Source of the DNA: Nitrospirales bacterium
GTDB taxonomy: Bacteria; Nitrospirota; Nitrospiria; Nitrospirales; UBA8639
NCBI GenBank assembly: GCA_029261305.1
Contig: JAJDBO010000265.1
Coordinates: 1-44,387 of the forward strand
DNA: 44,387 nt
Reading direction: 5' to 3'
A program made the translations under genes and the position numbers. This document shows, piece after piece, positions 1-8,362 of this stretch (the stretch's first letter is position 1; each line of letters opens with the position of its first letter). A model generated the notes under the pieces. The model searched no databases. It had not been told where the DNA came from and was given only the letters and a program-made list of their open reading frames with translations.

Positions 1-422
1 ATTTGATCGAGATCAAATAGCTGGACTTCTAAACTTTCTTCCCCTGCCCCAAATTTCTTCTCTTTCATTTTTCCACGAAAGACCATGTAGACCTGACTGA
101 CGTGTGGAATGCTAAAGACCGTGTAGAGGCCGGTGAGAGCAACAGGAGTCTCGGCTTCTTCCTCGGTTTCACGGAGGGCAGCATCTTCAATGGTTTCATT
201 ATTTTCCATGAACCCGGCGGGGAAGGTCCATAATCCATATTGAGGCTCAATGGCTCGTTTGCACAGCAAAATCTGGTCTTGCCATTCCGGGATACACCCC
301 ACCACAACTTTTGGGTTTTGATAGTGGATGGTTTCGCAATGTTGGCACACGTATCGAGGCAACGTGTCGCCTTGAGGAATTTTAAGGGAGGTCAATGCTC
401 CACATTCGCCGCAATATTTCAT
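1..422 (-). CDS. NUDIX hydrolase with N-terminal zinc ribbon (partial)
   Basis: The frame opens at an ATG at 422 and runs off the left edge of the window, so only about 140 N-terminal residues are visible. Residues 4-27 form a zinc ribbon with two cysteine pairs (YCGEC and YVCQHC), as in NADH pyrophosphatase-like NUDIX proteins. Around residues 80-102 there is a full Nudix box: G, five residues, E, seven residues, RETEEE, then a small residue. It follows a GLWTFPAGF segment typical of the fold. Proteins of this family cleave nucleoside diphosphates linked to another moiety, using Mg2+ held by the box glutamates. The substrate cannot be read from the motif. It is divergent from the next gene, with about 250 bases between them. 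Confidence 0.88.
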   Translation of the reverse strand, partial: MKYCGECGALTSLKIPQGDTLPRYVCQHCETIHYQNPKVVVGCIPEWQDQILLCKRAIEPQYGLWTFPAGFMENNETIEDAALRETEEEAETPVALTGLYTVFSIPHVSQVYMVFRGKMKEKKFGAGEESLEVQLFDLDQ

Positions 423-670
423 TATGATCGTCCGATACTAAGCACAGGCTAGAGGGTGCCAGGAATAATAACGCTTTAGATGGTAGTCTCTGGTGTACCT
501 GGGTGACTTGCTCCTAAATATTCGGTGTGATTCAATACCCCTTCCTTTTTTTGCAGACTATGATACAACAAGCTCTGAGTTCAGTCGAATAATCCACCCA
601 CAATTGTTGGATGATGATTGTGGTCGTTCGAAAGATTGTTTTACCCATCGTAGCAGGAGTATAGGCATCC

Positions 671-1789
671 GTGAAGGTCCCAATATTAGATTTAAAAGCG
701 CAGTTTAAAGATATTCGTTCCGAGGTGCTTTCAGCCATAGAAGGCGTCTGCGAGGACCAGAGTTTTATTTTGGGGCAACGAGTCGCGGACCTTGAAGCGG
801 ATGTTGCCAACTATCTCGGGTGCAAATATGCCGTGGGTGTGGCTTCGGGTAGTGATGCGCTATTGCTATCCTTGATGGCCTTGGACCTTCAACCTGGCGA
901 TGAGGTCATCACCGTTCCCTTTACCTTCTTTTCGACCGCCGGGGTTGTCTCTCGGCTTCAGGCAACCCCAGTCTTTGTCGATATTCAGGCAGAAACGTTT
1001 AATATTGATCCTGAGCAGATTGAACAGAAAATTACTTCCAGGACTAAGGCGATCATTCCCGTCCACCTCTTTGGGCAATGCGCGGATATGACAAAGATTT
1101 TGGAAGTGGCGAATCGGCATGGGGTGAAAGTTATCGAAGATGCCTGCCAAGCCATTGGAGCCGGACAAAATGGTCAGAAGGCTGGGACGTTTGGATATAC
1201 CGGATGCTTTAGTTTCTTCCCGTCAAAAAACCTTGGCGGAGTCGGCGATGGTGGGCTTATTGCCACGAACGATGAGGCACTCCGAGAGTTGTTGTTGGCG
1301 TTACGTGTGCATGGTAGTCGTTCGGATTATCATCATGACCATATTGGTCTCAATAGTCGGCTTGATGCACTAGAGGCTGCGGTGTTGCGCGTGAAGTTGC
1401 AACGCCTGAATGGCTGGAATGAAAAACGGGCCCAAAACGCGGCGTACTATGAAACGCTGTTTGCCGATGCTGGTTTATTGGACCGCGTGACCTTGCCGCA
1501 TACCGTTCCAGGAAATGTGCATGTGTTTAATCAGTATACGATCCGTGCACCGAAGCGTGATCAGCTTATCGGCTACCTCAAAGAACAAGAGATTGGGCAC
1601 AAAGTGTATTATCCGGTGCCCCTCCACCTTCAAGAATGCTATCAACCCTTGGGCTATCAAAAAGGCGATTTGCCTGTCTCAGAGCAAATGGCTGCTGAGG
1701 TCCTTTCCTTACCGGTTTATCCTGAGCTGCCCCATTCACACATGGAATTGGTGGTGGGAGCTATCAAGGACTTCTACGAGAGTCATTAA
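671..1789 (+). CDS. DegT/DnrJ/EryC1 family sugar aminotransferase
   Basis: This 372-residue protein has the length of PLP-dependent sugar aminotransferases that make amino sugars for surface glycans or secondary products. It begins with the family-typical VPILDLKAQ, has GVASGSDAL near residue 60, EDACQAIGA around residue 157, and the PLP lysine K186 in the FFPSKNLGGVGDGG motif. The C-terminal HVFNQYTIR and YYPVPLHLQ segments are also standard. The start is a GTG with an AGGAG about 11 bases upstream. UDP- or dTDP-keto-sugars are the usual substrates, with glutamate as amino donor. It lies upstream of the phosphonate cassette but is separated from it by the opposite-strand queF, so it is probably not in the same transcript. 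Confidence 0.9.
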   Translation: MKVPILDLKAQFKDIRSEVLSAIEGVCEDQSFILGQRVADLEADVANYLGCKYAVGVASGSDALLLSLMALDLQPGDEVITVPFTFFSTAGVVSRLQATPVFVDIQAETFNIDPEQIEQKITSRTKAIIPVHLFGQCADMTKILEVANRHGVKVIEDACQAIGAGQNGQKAGTFGYTGCFSFFPSKNLGGVGDGGLIATNDEALRELLLALRVHGSRSDYHHDHIGLNSRLDALEAAVLRVKLQRLNGWNEKRAQNAAYYETLFADAGLLDRVTLPHTVPGNVHVFNQYTIRAPKRDQLIGYLKEQEIGHKVYYPVPLHLQECYQPLGYQKGDLPVSEQMAAEVLSLPVYPELPHSHMELVVGAIKDFYESH

Positions 1790-1874
1790 TCTTCAGTGTA
1801 GTTCTATTTAAATCTTGCGGTACACAATATTAGTTCGGGAGTGCGAAATTTGTATCGATCTAAGGGTGCTAAGG

Positions 1875-2276
1875 TTATTTCCGGTACTTGGCCTGAATGG
1901 TGCTGTTCAACCCGCCGCGCGCGGTGAAAATCCCTGTGACGACAGCCCATTTGGGTTTGCAGGATTTGACGAGATCTTGAAGTATCCGATTGACTGCGTT
2001 CTCGTAAAAAATACCGAGGTTGCGGTAGGCATGAATGTAGACTTTTAACGATTTGAGTTCCACGCAAGACTTGTTCGGCATATAGTGGATGTTGATGGTT
2101 CCAAAGTCTGGAAGCTCAGTTTTTGGACAGATGGCAGTATATTCTGGGATCTCGATCGTAATTTCATACCCAGAGAATTGGTTAGGCCAGGTTTCCAACT
2201 CGGGAAGTGGCGCGTTGATTCCGCTAGCCGCATGGACGTCTGTGTAGGCTTTGGCCGATGGTTTTCTGGATTTCAT
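1875..2276 (-). CDS. queF: NADPH-dependent 7-cyano-7-deazaguanine reductase QueF
   Basis: QueF reduces the nitrile of preQ0 to the aminomethyl group of preQ1 with two NADPH, in the cytoplasmic pathway to tRNA queuosine. The 133-residue product fits the short, single-domain QueF type. The nucleophile is Cys50 in the AICPKT motif and the paired acid is Asp57 in PDFGTI. The CVELKSLK segment and the FTARGG motif close to the C-terminus are family hallmarks. I chose the ATG at 2276 because GGAGG lies about 12 bases before it; a longer in-frame extension upstream has no family resemblance. The gene sits alone on the minus strand between two plus-strand units. No preQ1 riboswitch was evident upstream. 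Confidence 0.93.
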   Translation of the reverse strand: MKSRKPSAKAYTDVHAASGINAPLPELETWPNQFSGYEITIEIPEYTAICPKTELPDFGTINIHYMPNKSCVELKSLKVYIHAYRNLGIFYENAVNRILQDLVKSCKPKWAVVTGIFTARGGLNSTIQAKYRK

Positions 2277-2404
2277 GCCGTCAGAACTCCTCCATAATAA
2301 TATCCAATGACTGTCGCTGGTCGATGAAGTGAGCGAGTGTACACCGCAGGAATTCAGCCTGCAATCTCCCAAAGGCCTCCACACGGGCATTCTTTGTCAA
2401 TTTG

Positions 2405-2434
2405 TTGAGAACCTGAGAACCCGTTCGTTATAAT
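2405..2434 (+). promoter_or_regulatory. Possible sigma70-type promoter before the phosphonate cassette
   Basis: TTGAGA at 2405-2410 and a perfect TATAAT at 2429-2434 are separated by 18 bases. This would start transcription near 2441 and leave a leader of about 130 bases before the first decarboxylase gene. It is a motif match only. Confidence 0.4.
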
Positions 2435-2452
2435 CCCATTCGTTAGGCGGCT

Positions 2453-2485
2453 GGCCGGCCCGCGTGCTGGCCGTTTCCCTTTTTT
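2453..2485 (+). terminator. Leader hairpin with T-rich tail (possible attenuator)
   Basis: GGCCGGC (2453-2459) can pair with GCTGGCC (2466-2472), with one G-U wobble and a six-base loop. A T-rich stretch containing six Ts follows. It lies between the proposed promoter and the first decarboxylase gene, so it could act as a conditional terminator. The tail is interrupted by CCC, which weakens the call. Confidence 0.35.
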
Positions 2486-2572
2486 ACTGCTGGTGCGACC
2501 TTCACCACTAAGGGCCCTTCGAGTTCATGAACCCAAAAGAATTGAGAATAGACCGTTGAGGTATGCACTGGC

Positions 2573-3070
2573 ATGATTGAAAGTGATGACGTCGTTCGGG
2601 GCCTAGAAGGTATCGGGTGTGATTTCTTTACGGGCGTGCCTGACACAATTTTGGCCGGAATCATTGATGTGTTAGGAGAGCGTCATCTCTTTACCTCCGC
2701 GGTTCGTGAAGATGAAGCTCTGACCATGGCCGCTGGGGCCTTCCTTGGTGGAAAAATTCCGGTGGTGCTCATGGAAAATTCTGGGTTGGGGAAGGCGATG
2801 AATGTGCTGATGTCCCTCAACCTGATCTATACGATTCCGTGCGTGATGCTTATTTCTTGGAGAGGCTTTGAAGGAAAAGATACGTCGGAGCATCTCGTGA
2901 TGGGGCAGACGATGCCTCAATTGCTGGATATGATTCGAATTCCTCATCGAACCCTTTCCGAGCCCTCTTTGAATGATGACCTACAATGGACCGCCAAAAC
3001 CTTCATGGAACAACGCATTCCAGTGGCATTGTTTGTGAAGAAGGGCGTGGTCAAAACGCTTCAACCGTGA
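2573..3070 (+). CDS. Phosphonopyruvate decarboxylase, N-terminal (alpha) subunit
   Basis: This 165-residue protein corresponds to the pyrimidine-binding half of a thiamine-diphosphate decarboxylase. It has FFTGVPDTIL near residue 18, the VREDEALTMAAGA segment with the cofactor-activating glutamate, and VVLMENSGLG. Full-length phosphonopyruvate decarboxylases carry this half and the diphosphate-binding half in one chain; here they are separate genes, as in sulfopyruvate decarboxylase (ComDE). The neighbouring aminoethylphosphonate transaminase points to phosphonopyruvate as substrate, giving phosphonoacetaldehyde and CO2. Sequence alone does not exclude sulfopyruvate. It is the first gene of a same-strand run to about 8277. 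The ATG has a weak GAGG upstream. Confidence 0.82.
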   Translation: MIESDDVVRGLEGIGCDFFTGVPDTILAGIIDVLGERHLFTSAVREDEALTMAAGAFLGGKIPVVLMENSGLGKAMNVLMSLNLIYTIPCVMLISWRGFEGKDTSEHLVMGQTMPQLLDMIRIPHRTLSEPSLNDDLQWTAKTFMEQRIPVALFVKKGVVKTLQP

Positions 3071-3131
3071 TGCCAAAGGCGTTAAGAGCTTGGAGGGTGC
3101 GATTTAATTCTAATCGGAGAAACGCAACGAC

Positions 3132-3710
3132 ATGAGACCAGAAGAAGGCGTTATGCAAAGTCGAGCTCAAGCCTTACAGGCCTTGTTTGAGCAAGTGACT
3201 GACCAACCCATTATTTTCTGCAATGGGTTTCTGTCGCGTGAGGCCTATAAGCTGAATGATCGGCCACAAAATTTTTACATGATAGGGTCAGCAGGTGGTG
3301 CAGCCTCTATCGGGCTTGGATTGGCGCTCGCGCAACCAGAGAAAAAGATCATTGTCTTTGACGGTGATGGCAATGTGCTCATGGGGATGAGTTCGTTAGC
3401 CACGATTGGCGCTCTAAAGCCCAAAAATTTAATTCATGTGGTGTTTGATAATGAAGTGTATGGGAGTACCGGCAACCAACCCACTTACTCTCGAATGGTT
3501 CGATTAGATCACGTCGCCAAAGGAACGGGATATGTGAATATCGAGCGTGTGTGGGAACGTGAAGATATTATCTACGAGTTTAAAGATATGTTGACCCAAG
3601 AAGGTCCCAGTTTTCTGTTGATCAAAGTCAATGAGCAAATTGAAGATGTTGATCGTGTCGCGATGGAGCCTGCCGATATGACCAAGCGGTTTCGAGCTGC
3701 ACTCGGATAA
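3132..3710 (+). CDS. Phosphonopyruvate decarboxylase, C-terminal (beta) subunit
   Basis: This is the diphosphate-binding half of the thiamine-diphosphate enzyme (192 residues). It contains the GDG...N cofactor motif as FDGDGNVLMGM, followed by SLATIGALKP and VVFDNEVYGSTGNQPT, which closely follow phosphonopyruvate and sulfopyruvate decarboxylases. The MIGSAGGAASIGLGLALAQ stretch is also typical. It is expected to pair with the subunit encoded 60 bases upstream to decarboxylate phosphonopyruvate. An alternative ATG at 3153 (MQSRAQALQ) would give a more family-like N-terminus, so the exact start is uncertain. The transaminase gene follows 67 bases downstream. Confidence 0.85.
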   Translation: MRPEEGVMQSRAQALQALFEQVTDQPIIFCNGFLSREAYKLNDRPQNFYMIGSAGGAASIGLGLALAQPEKKIIVFDGDGNVLMGMSSLATIGALKPKNLIHVVFDNEVYGSTGNQPTYSRMVRLDHVAKGTGYVNIERVWEREDIIYEFKDMLTQEGPSFLLIKVNEQIEDVDRVAMEPADMTKRFRAALG

Positions 3711-3777
3711 TGTGTTGATGAAGCTTCGGGAATGATTTCCCGTGCGGCCCTGTTAAAGAAGGGAAAAAGGATTAACT

Positions 3778-4851
3778 ATGATTTTGCTTAACCCAGGACC
3801 GGTAAATGTCTCAGACCGGGTCAGAAATGCTCTGTCCATTCCGGATATGTGCCATCGAGAATCGGAATGTGATGAACTTCTCCAGAATATCCAACAGAAA
3901 TTGCTGAAAGCCTTTGTCCCTGGGGCAGAGTCCGAATATGTGGCCATCCTGTTGACCGGGTCGGGGACGGCCGCCGTCGAAGCGTCAATTCTTTCTTCCG
4001 TGCCGGTGGGAAAGCGTGTCTTTGTCGTGAATAATGGCGTGTATGGGCAACGGATGTCTGATATCGTGGCCAGCCAACGTCTGGGAATCCCTGAGCTAAA
4101 ATTAGATTGGGATACACCGCCGGATCTAGAAAAAATTCGTACAGCCCTCAAGCATCACCCCGAGGTGTCAACCCTGGCGGTCGTGCATCATGAAACGACC
4201 GTGGGCCTGGTGAATCCGGTCAATGAAATTGCAAAAATTGCAGATGAACTGAATCGGGTGTGCGTGGTGGATTCGGTGAGTGGATTGGGAGGGGAGTCCA
4301 TCGACGTGGCTGGGTCGCACATGTATGTGGTCGCGGGCACCGCCGGAAAATGTATTCAAGGATTTCCTGGAGTCTCCTTTGTGCTCATTCGGAAGGGCTT
4401 TATTGAGCGATCGGTGAAGTTTCCGAAGCGTTCGATGTATCTCAATCTCGCTAATTATTATGTTGCGATGGAGCAGGGACGTCTCCCATATACCCCAGCC
4501 GTCCAGGTCTGTTCGGCCTTAGACGAGGCGCTGAATGAATTGTTGGAAGAAGGGGTCGATAATCGTATTCAACGATATGCGAGTTGTGCAGCGTTGATTC
4601 GCGAAGGGCTGAGTGCGTTAGGGGTGAAAATGTTCCTGCCTGTTGAAAGACAGTCAAATTCATTAACGACGTTTTACCTGCCCGAGGGGATGGCCTATCA
4701 AGACTTGCATGATCGGTTAAAAGAACGTGGGTTTGTTATTTATGCGGGACAAGGTCATTTGAGCGAGAAGATCTTCCGCGTCGCGAATATGGGGGCTCTG
4801 AAGCAAGCAGATTTTGAATCCTTCGTGAAGGCGTTTAAGGAAATCGTGTAA
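3778..4851 (+). CDS. phnW: 2-aminoethylphosphonate:pyruvate aminotransferase-like enzyme
   Basis: This 357-residue class V PLP aminotransferase opens with ILLNPGPVNVS, the family start, and has the CHRES segment. LLTGSGTAAVEA lies near residue 62, VVHHETTVGLVNP near residue 138, and the VVDSVSGLGG aspartate near residue 162. The PLP lysine is K191 in AGKCIQGFPG. PhnW-type enzymes interconvert phosphonoacetaldehyde plus an amino donor with 2-aminoethylphosphonate. Placed after the decarboxylase subunits and before a nucleotidyltransferase, the biosynthetic direction is the simplest reading. An AAGGG upstream of the ATG supports the start. A degradative role is less likely because there is no phosphonatase gene beside it. 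Confidence 0.88.
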   Translation: MILLNPGPVNVSDRVRNALSIPDMCHRESECDELLQNIQQKLLKAFVPGAESEYVAILLTGSGTAAVEASILSSVPVGKRVFVVNNGVYGQRMSDIVASQRLGIPELKLDWDTPPDLEKIRTALKHHPEVSTLAVVHHETTVGLVNPVNEIAKIADELNRVCVVDSVSGLGGESIDVAGSHMYVVAGTAGKCIQGFPGVSFVLIRKGFIERSVKFPKRSMYLNLANYYVAMEQGRLPYTPAVQVCSALDEALNELLEEGVDNRIQRYASCAALIREGLSALGVKMFLPVERQSNSLTTFYLPEGMAYQDLHDRLKERGFVIYAGQGHLSEKIFRVANMGALKQADFESFVKAFKEIV

Positions 4852-4889
4852 TAGGCATGAGACTCAAACATCATGGGAATGCATAACTT

Positions 4890-5636
4890 ATGAACGCTGT
4901 CATACTGGCTGCGGGGGTCGGGCGGCGTCTTCATACGCTCACGCAACACCATCCGAAATGCCTGATTCCCATTGGAGAAAAGACGCTTCTCGTTCGGTAC
5001 CTAGATTCGCTCCAAAATCTTGGCCTATCTCTGGCCACGATCGTGGTTGGCTATAAACAGGAATTGATTCGAGAGGCTGTGGCTGCATGGTCGGGATCAA
5101 TGCCGGTCAAATTTTTGGTGAACGAAGATTTTGAACGTGGGAGCATTCTTTCCTTATGGGTCGCACGGCCAGCGTTGGATGACGACACGATCATTATGGA
5201 TGCGGATGTGTTATTTCACCCAACTATCCTTGAACGACTGGTGAAATCATCTCATCCCAATGCCTTGCTGATGGATGAAACCGTGGTGCAAGATCCCGAA
5301 ACACGCGAGGAATGTATGGTGGTGATTCGGCAAGGCCGTGTGATTGCGCTGACCAAGCAAATGCCGGACATCTATGATGAAGCTGGTGAAGGCGTCGGGT
5401 TTTTGAAGCTGAGCCGACAAGATGCCCCAAGTTTATTGAAATCAGTTGAACAGCGTATTAGTCAAGGCTTACTCGATATAGAATATGAAGATGCTCTGCG
5501 AGATTTTTTTCAGGCAATTCCTATGGGTATAGAGCACATTGGTGACCTGCCGTGGATTGAAATTGATTTTCCTGCAGATGTACTACGTGCGCAAAATGAC
5601 GTGTTGATGAAGTTGCCTGAACATGGTAGGGATTAA
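4890..5636 (+). CDS. Nucleotidyltransferase, probable CTP:2-aminoethylphosphonate cytidylyltransferase (PntC-like)
   Basis: The 248-residue protein has the sugar-nucleotidyltransferase fold: AVILAAGVGRRL at the N-terminus (nucleotide loop), HPKCLIPIGEKTLL with the usual lysine, VVGYK near residue 52 and MDADVLFHP with the metal-binding DAD near residue 99. PntC enzymes activate 2-aminoethylphosphonate with CTP to CMP-AEP, and their genes sit beside phnW-type genes. The position right after phnW and before a CDP-alcohol phosphatidyltransferase supports this role. From motifs alone it could equally activate another phospho-compound such as phosphocholine, since LicC-type enzymes look alike. It is 38 bases downstream of phnW and 48 bases upstream of the next gene, consistent with one operon. 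Confidence 0.78.
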   Translation: MNAVILAAGVGRRLHTLTQHHPKCLIPIGEKTLLVRYLDSLQNLGLSLATIVVGYKQELIREAVAAWSGSMPVKFLVNEDFERGSILSLWVARPALDDDTIIMDADVLFHPTILERLVKSSHPNALLMDETVVQDPETREECMVVIRQGRVIALTKQMPDIYDEAGEGVGFLKLSRQDAPSLLKSVEQRISQGLLDIEYEDALRDFFQAIPMGIEHIGDLPWIEIDFPADVLRAQNDVLMKLPEHGRD

Positions 5637-5684
5637 TACATCAAAATCACAATCCTTATGAGAAATATTATCTAGGTCGAACTG

Positions 5685-7154
5685 ATGGATGGCACGCTCA
5701 ATAAACCCGAAATTAGCACGGTAGACACCGCAATTCTTTTGGCATCGTCCGGCGTGTTTGATTTAACGCTGGCCTCCGGTCCAACCAAAGTTCATGCGAT
5801 GACCCGTATCGGTGGACTGACCCTATTTCAACGGACGGTGTTTACCCTGCAACGTGCTGGCATTTCGCAAATATTAGCTTTAGTGGGGGAGGATGAACCC
5901 CATCTTCGCTCATTGATTCATCAAGATGATCGAGTGCAGGCGGCCATTCGTTGGCTCCCCGTAAGAGAATTTCCCCCTACCGATCCTCAGACCTGGGAGA
6001 CCCTTGCGAATGAAGTGAAGGGTTCCTGTCTCATCCTGGGATGTCATATGGTCTTTGCGCCTTCCTTGGTGGAATCGCTCCGGGAAGGGGTTAAGGATGG
6101 TCGGGTCATGGTGGCTATTGGACGTCCAGGAGATGAGGGTTGGAAGGCCAACCCTGGTGTGGTGATGCGGGCGGATCCTCATCCAAGTGGGATGACCCAT
6201 CGCGTCGTGTTTCAAGATCAAACTACAGAATCCCCGACAGAAACTGAAGATGGCGAATTTCGTATTGCTCCCGCGGCTGACCTTGTTGTGTTGCCTTCGC
6301 GATTGCTGGGCATTTCAGGCGCGTGGAAAACTCCGGCAGTCGGACCTATTCGGTTGGCCCTGGAACAAGCCGCTGCCGAAGGCATTGTGAAAACGGTGTC
6401 GACCACGTCGCAGGATTTTCTTGATGCGCGTGGCCCCAAGGGGCTGGTCAGAGCCGAGCAAATGTTGTTTCGCTCGTTACAGACCGTCAAAGGGAGTTTA
6501 GATGGGTTTGTCGATCGGTATGTGAATCGAAAACTTTCTGGTGTGTTGACCCGGATGTTTATAAAACTGGGAATATCGCCCAATGCGATTACCATTATTT
6601 CCATGCTCATTGGTTTGCTTGGAGCCGCATGTTTTGCCTTCGGGTCTTACCAGTTAGGCATTATCGGGGCGTTGCTCTTTCAGTTTTCTGTGATTGTGGA
6701 TTGCTGTGATGGTGAAGTCGCGCGGATGACCTTCGCGGAGTCACCCTTTGGCCAAGAGTTAGATATCATTGCTGACAATGTCGTGCACATGGCGATATTT
6801 GCAGGCATTGCCTGTGGTGCCTATCTCGCAGGACCTTGGCAACTGAGTCTCTTGCCAATAGTGTTGGGGGCGATTGCCATTGTGGCGAATGTCTTTTCCT
6901 TTGTTTTTGTGAATCGTGTTCGGCATCTTAGGTCTCACCCCGCGGCTTGGCGGAAAATCAGCCCGGCACAACGAACACGGCTAGAGTTTATTTTGGGGAA
7001 TGTGGCCAATCGCGATTTTTCCGTGGTGGTCTTACTCTTTGCTTGTCTCGGGTTCCTACCATGGTTTTTATGGATGAGTGCTTTGGGTGGGACATTTTTT
7101 AGCCTGATGATGGGTTGGACCCTCCGCCGAGCGCTTCTTCCGCAATCTTCCTAG
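5685..7154 (+). CDS. Two-domain protein: degenerate nucleotidyltransferase plus CDP-alcohol phosphatidyltransferase
   Basis: The C-terminal half carries the complete CDP-alcohol phosphatidyltransferase signature D-x2-DG-x2-AR-x8-G-x3-D-x3-D at residues 339-364 (D339, D342, G343, A346, R347, G356, D360, D364), set among about six hydrophobic segments. The N-terminal 240 residues look like a nucleotidyltransferase fold (AILLASSGVFDL, then a TKVHAMTRIGGLTL segment) but lack a convincing glycine-rich nucleotide loop. The same architecture occurs in bifunctional inositol-phosphate cytidylyltransferase/DIPP synthases. In this operon the membrane domain would transfer phosphonoethylamine from CMP-AEP to a lipid or polyol acceptor. 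The acceptor is not shown by the sequence. The fusion with a possibly inactive head domain is noteworthy. Confidence 0.83.
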   Translation: MDGTLNKPEISTVDTAILLASSGVFDLTLASGPTKVHAMTRIGGLTLFQRTVFTLQRAGISQILALVGEDEPHLRSLIHQDDRVQAAIRWLPVREFPPTDPQTWETLANEVKGSCLILGCHMVFAPSLVESLREGVKDGRVMVAIGRPGDEGWKANPGVVMRADPHPSGMTHRVVFQDQTTESPTETEDGEFRIAPAADLVVLPSRLLGISGAWKTPAVGPIRLALEQAAAEGIVKTVSTTSQDFLDARGPKGLVRAEQMLFRSLQTVKGSLDGFVDRYVNRKLSGVLTRMFIKLGISPNAITIISMLIGLLGAACFAFGSYQLGIIGALLFQFSVIVDCCDGEVARMTFAESPFGQELDIIADNVVHMAIFAGIACGAYLAGPWQLSLLPIVLGAIAIVANVFSFVFVNRVRHLRSHPAAWRKISPAQRTRLEFILGNVANRDFSVVVLLFACLGFLPWFLWMSALGGTFFSLMMGWTLRRALLPQSS

Positions 7155-7284
7155 CCTAATTGTTTTCCAATCCTTTTCTAAGTAAAGCCCTATAAAGCGT
7201 AGCCAGTAAAGCGTGAAGTGATAAGATCTTTTCACGTATGACGCATTCCCATACAATCAATTTTATGCTCTCTGAGCTCATCAC

Positions 7285-8277
7285 ATGATTCGACTCATCT
7301 TTCTTGCCATTGGATTGGTTGCTTTGGGTGCCCTGGTGTGGCATGTCGGGCCTTCTCAGATTGCGGAGACGATCGAACATCTTGGTGTGGGGTCGATCAG
7401 CATTATCTTACTTCCCTTGATGGCTGTGTATCTTCTTGAAGCCTATGGATGGAAACTTACCTTGGGGCGTTGGGCAGATCGGGTAGGGTTTCTTCGCATA
7501 TTTTTTATCCGTACGGCAGGGGAGGCCATTAATGCCTCCACACCGACTGGTATGATAGGCGGCGAACCCATGAAAGCCTATTTGCTCAAACAATATGATG
7601 TGCCGATGGTTGAGGGATTGGCTTCCCTGGTGACAGCCAAGACGGCCATGGTGTTGGCGCAGATCCTTTTTATGCTGTTGGGGATATGCCTAATGGTGGG
7701 AATCCTAGGTGGGTCTGACCACAACGTGATGGCTGCAGCTGTTGGCGTGGGAATGCTGGCGTTCGGACTGATCATGTTGTTCATGATTCAACGCCATGGT
7801 ATCGGGATAGGGCTTCTAACTATTTTTCGAAAGATCCGTGTGCCCGTAAGGTTTTTGGAGTCTCGGCAAGCCGAGTTGCTGAACTTGGACAATACCATCA
7901 GAGAGTTTTATCGCGAACGCGGAGGAGTCTTCCAATTCACGGTCTTGATCTATTTTGTGGCTTGGGCGATTGAGACATTTGAGGTGTATGCCATTTTGTA
8001 TTTTCTTGGAATGGACGTCACCTGGTTGTCGGCATTTTCCATTGCCGCCATTTCAGTTCTCATTAAAGGCGCAGGGTTTTTCATCCCAGGCAGTCTGGGA
8101 GCTCAGGAGGGCGGGTACTTGGTATTACTTCTGACCTTTGGATATGACGAAGTTACCGGCATTACCTTTGCCTTAATCCGCCGAATGCGAGAAATTTTGT
8201 GGATTGTCATCGGCCTACTGGTGCTCGCGCTCCTGAAAGAAAAAACTCCCCTGCCCGCGATCCCCCCAGCATCCTAA
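7285..8277 (+). CDS. Flippase-like / lysylphosphatidylglycerol synthase transmembrane-domain protein
   Basis: This 330-residue integral membrane protein has about seven hydrophobic segments. Its motifs belong to the UPF0104/LPG-synthase transmembrane family: GWKLTLG near residue 55, GEAINASTPTGMIGGEP around residues 80-96, and IPGSLGAQEGGYLVLL around residues 270-286. Members are proposed to move or modify lipids and polyprenyl-linked compounds, and often sit beside lipid or glycan genes. No soluble catalytic domain is present, so lysyl transfer is not expected. It starts 130 bases after the CDP-alcohol phosphatidyltransferase and may handle that enzyme's product, which is inference from position. 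Confidence 0.8.
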   Translation: MIRLIFLAIGLVALGALVWHVGPSQIAETIEHLGVGSISIILLPLMAVYLLEAYGWKLTLGRWADRVGFLRIFFIRTAGEAINASTPTGMIGGEPMKAYLLKQYDVPMVEGLASLVTAKTAMVLAQILFMLLGICLMVGILGGSDHNVMAAAVGVGMLAFGLIMLFMIQRHGIGIGLLTIFRKIRVPVRFLESRQAELLNLDNTIREFYRERGGVFQFTVLIYFVAWAIETFEVYAILYFLGMDVTWLSAFSIAAISVLIKGAGFFIPGSLGAQEGGYLVLLLTFGYDEVTGITFALIRRMREILWIVIGLLVLALLKEKTPLPAIPPAS

Positions 8278-8362
8278 GAAATTCCCATTTTTCTCTTTTG
8301 GCCGATTACCGCAATTGAAGCTGCATTTTGTGAAAGGAAAATGTAGGAAGCGAGAAAGCGTA

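Noticed and set aside
6218..6610. 130-codon minus-strand frame inside the CDP-alcohol phosphatidyltransferase gene
   Set aside because: Antisense shadow; the plus-strand protein carries the complete catalytic signature downstream in the same frame.
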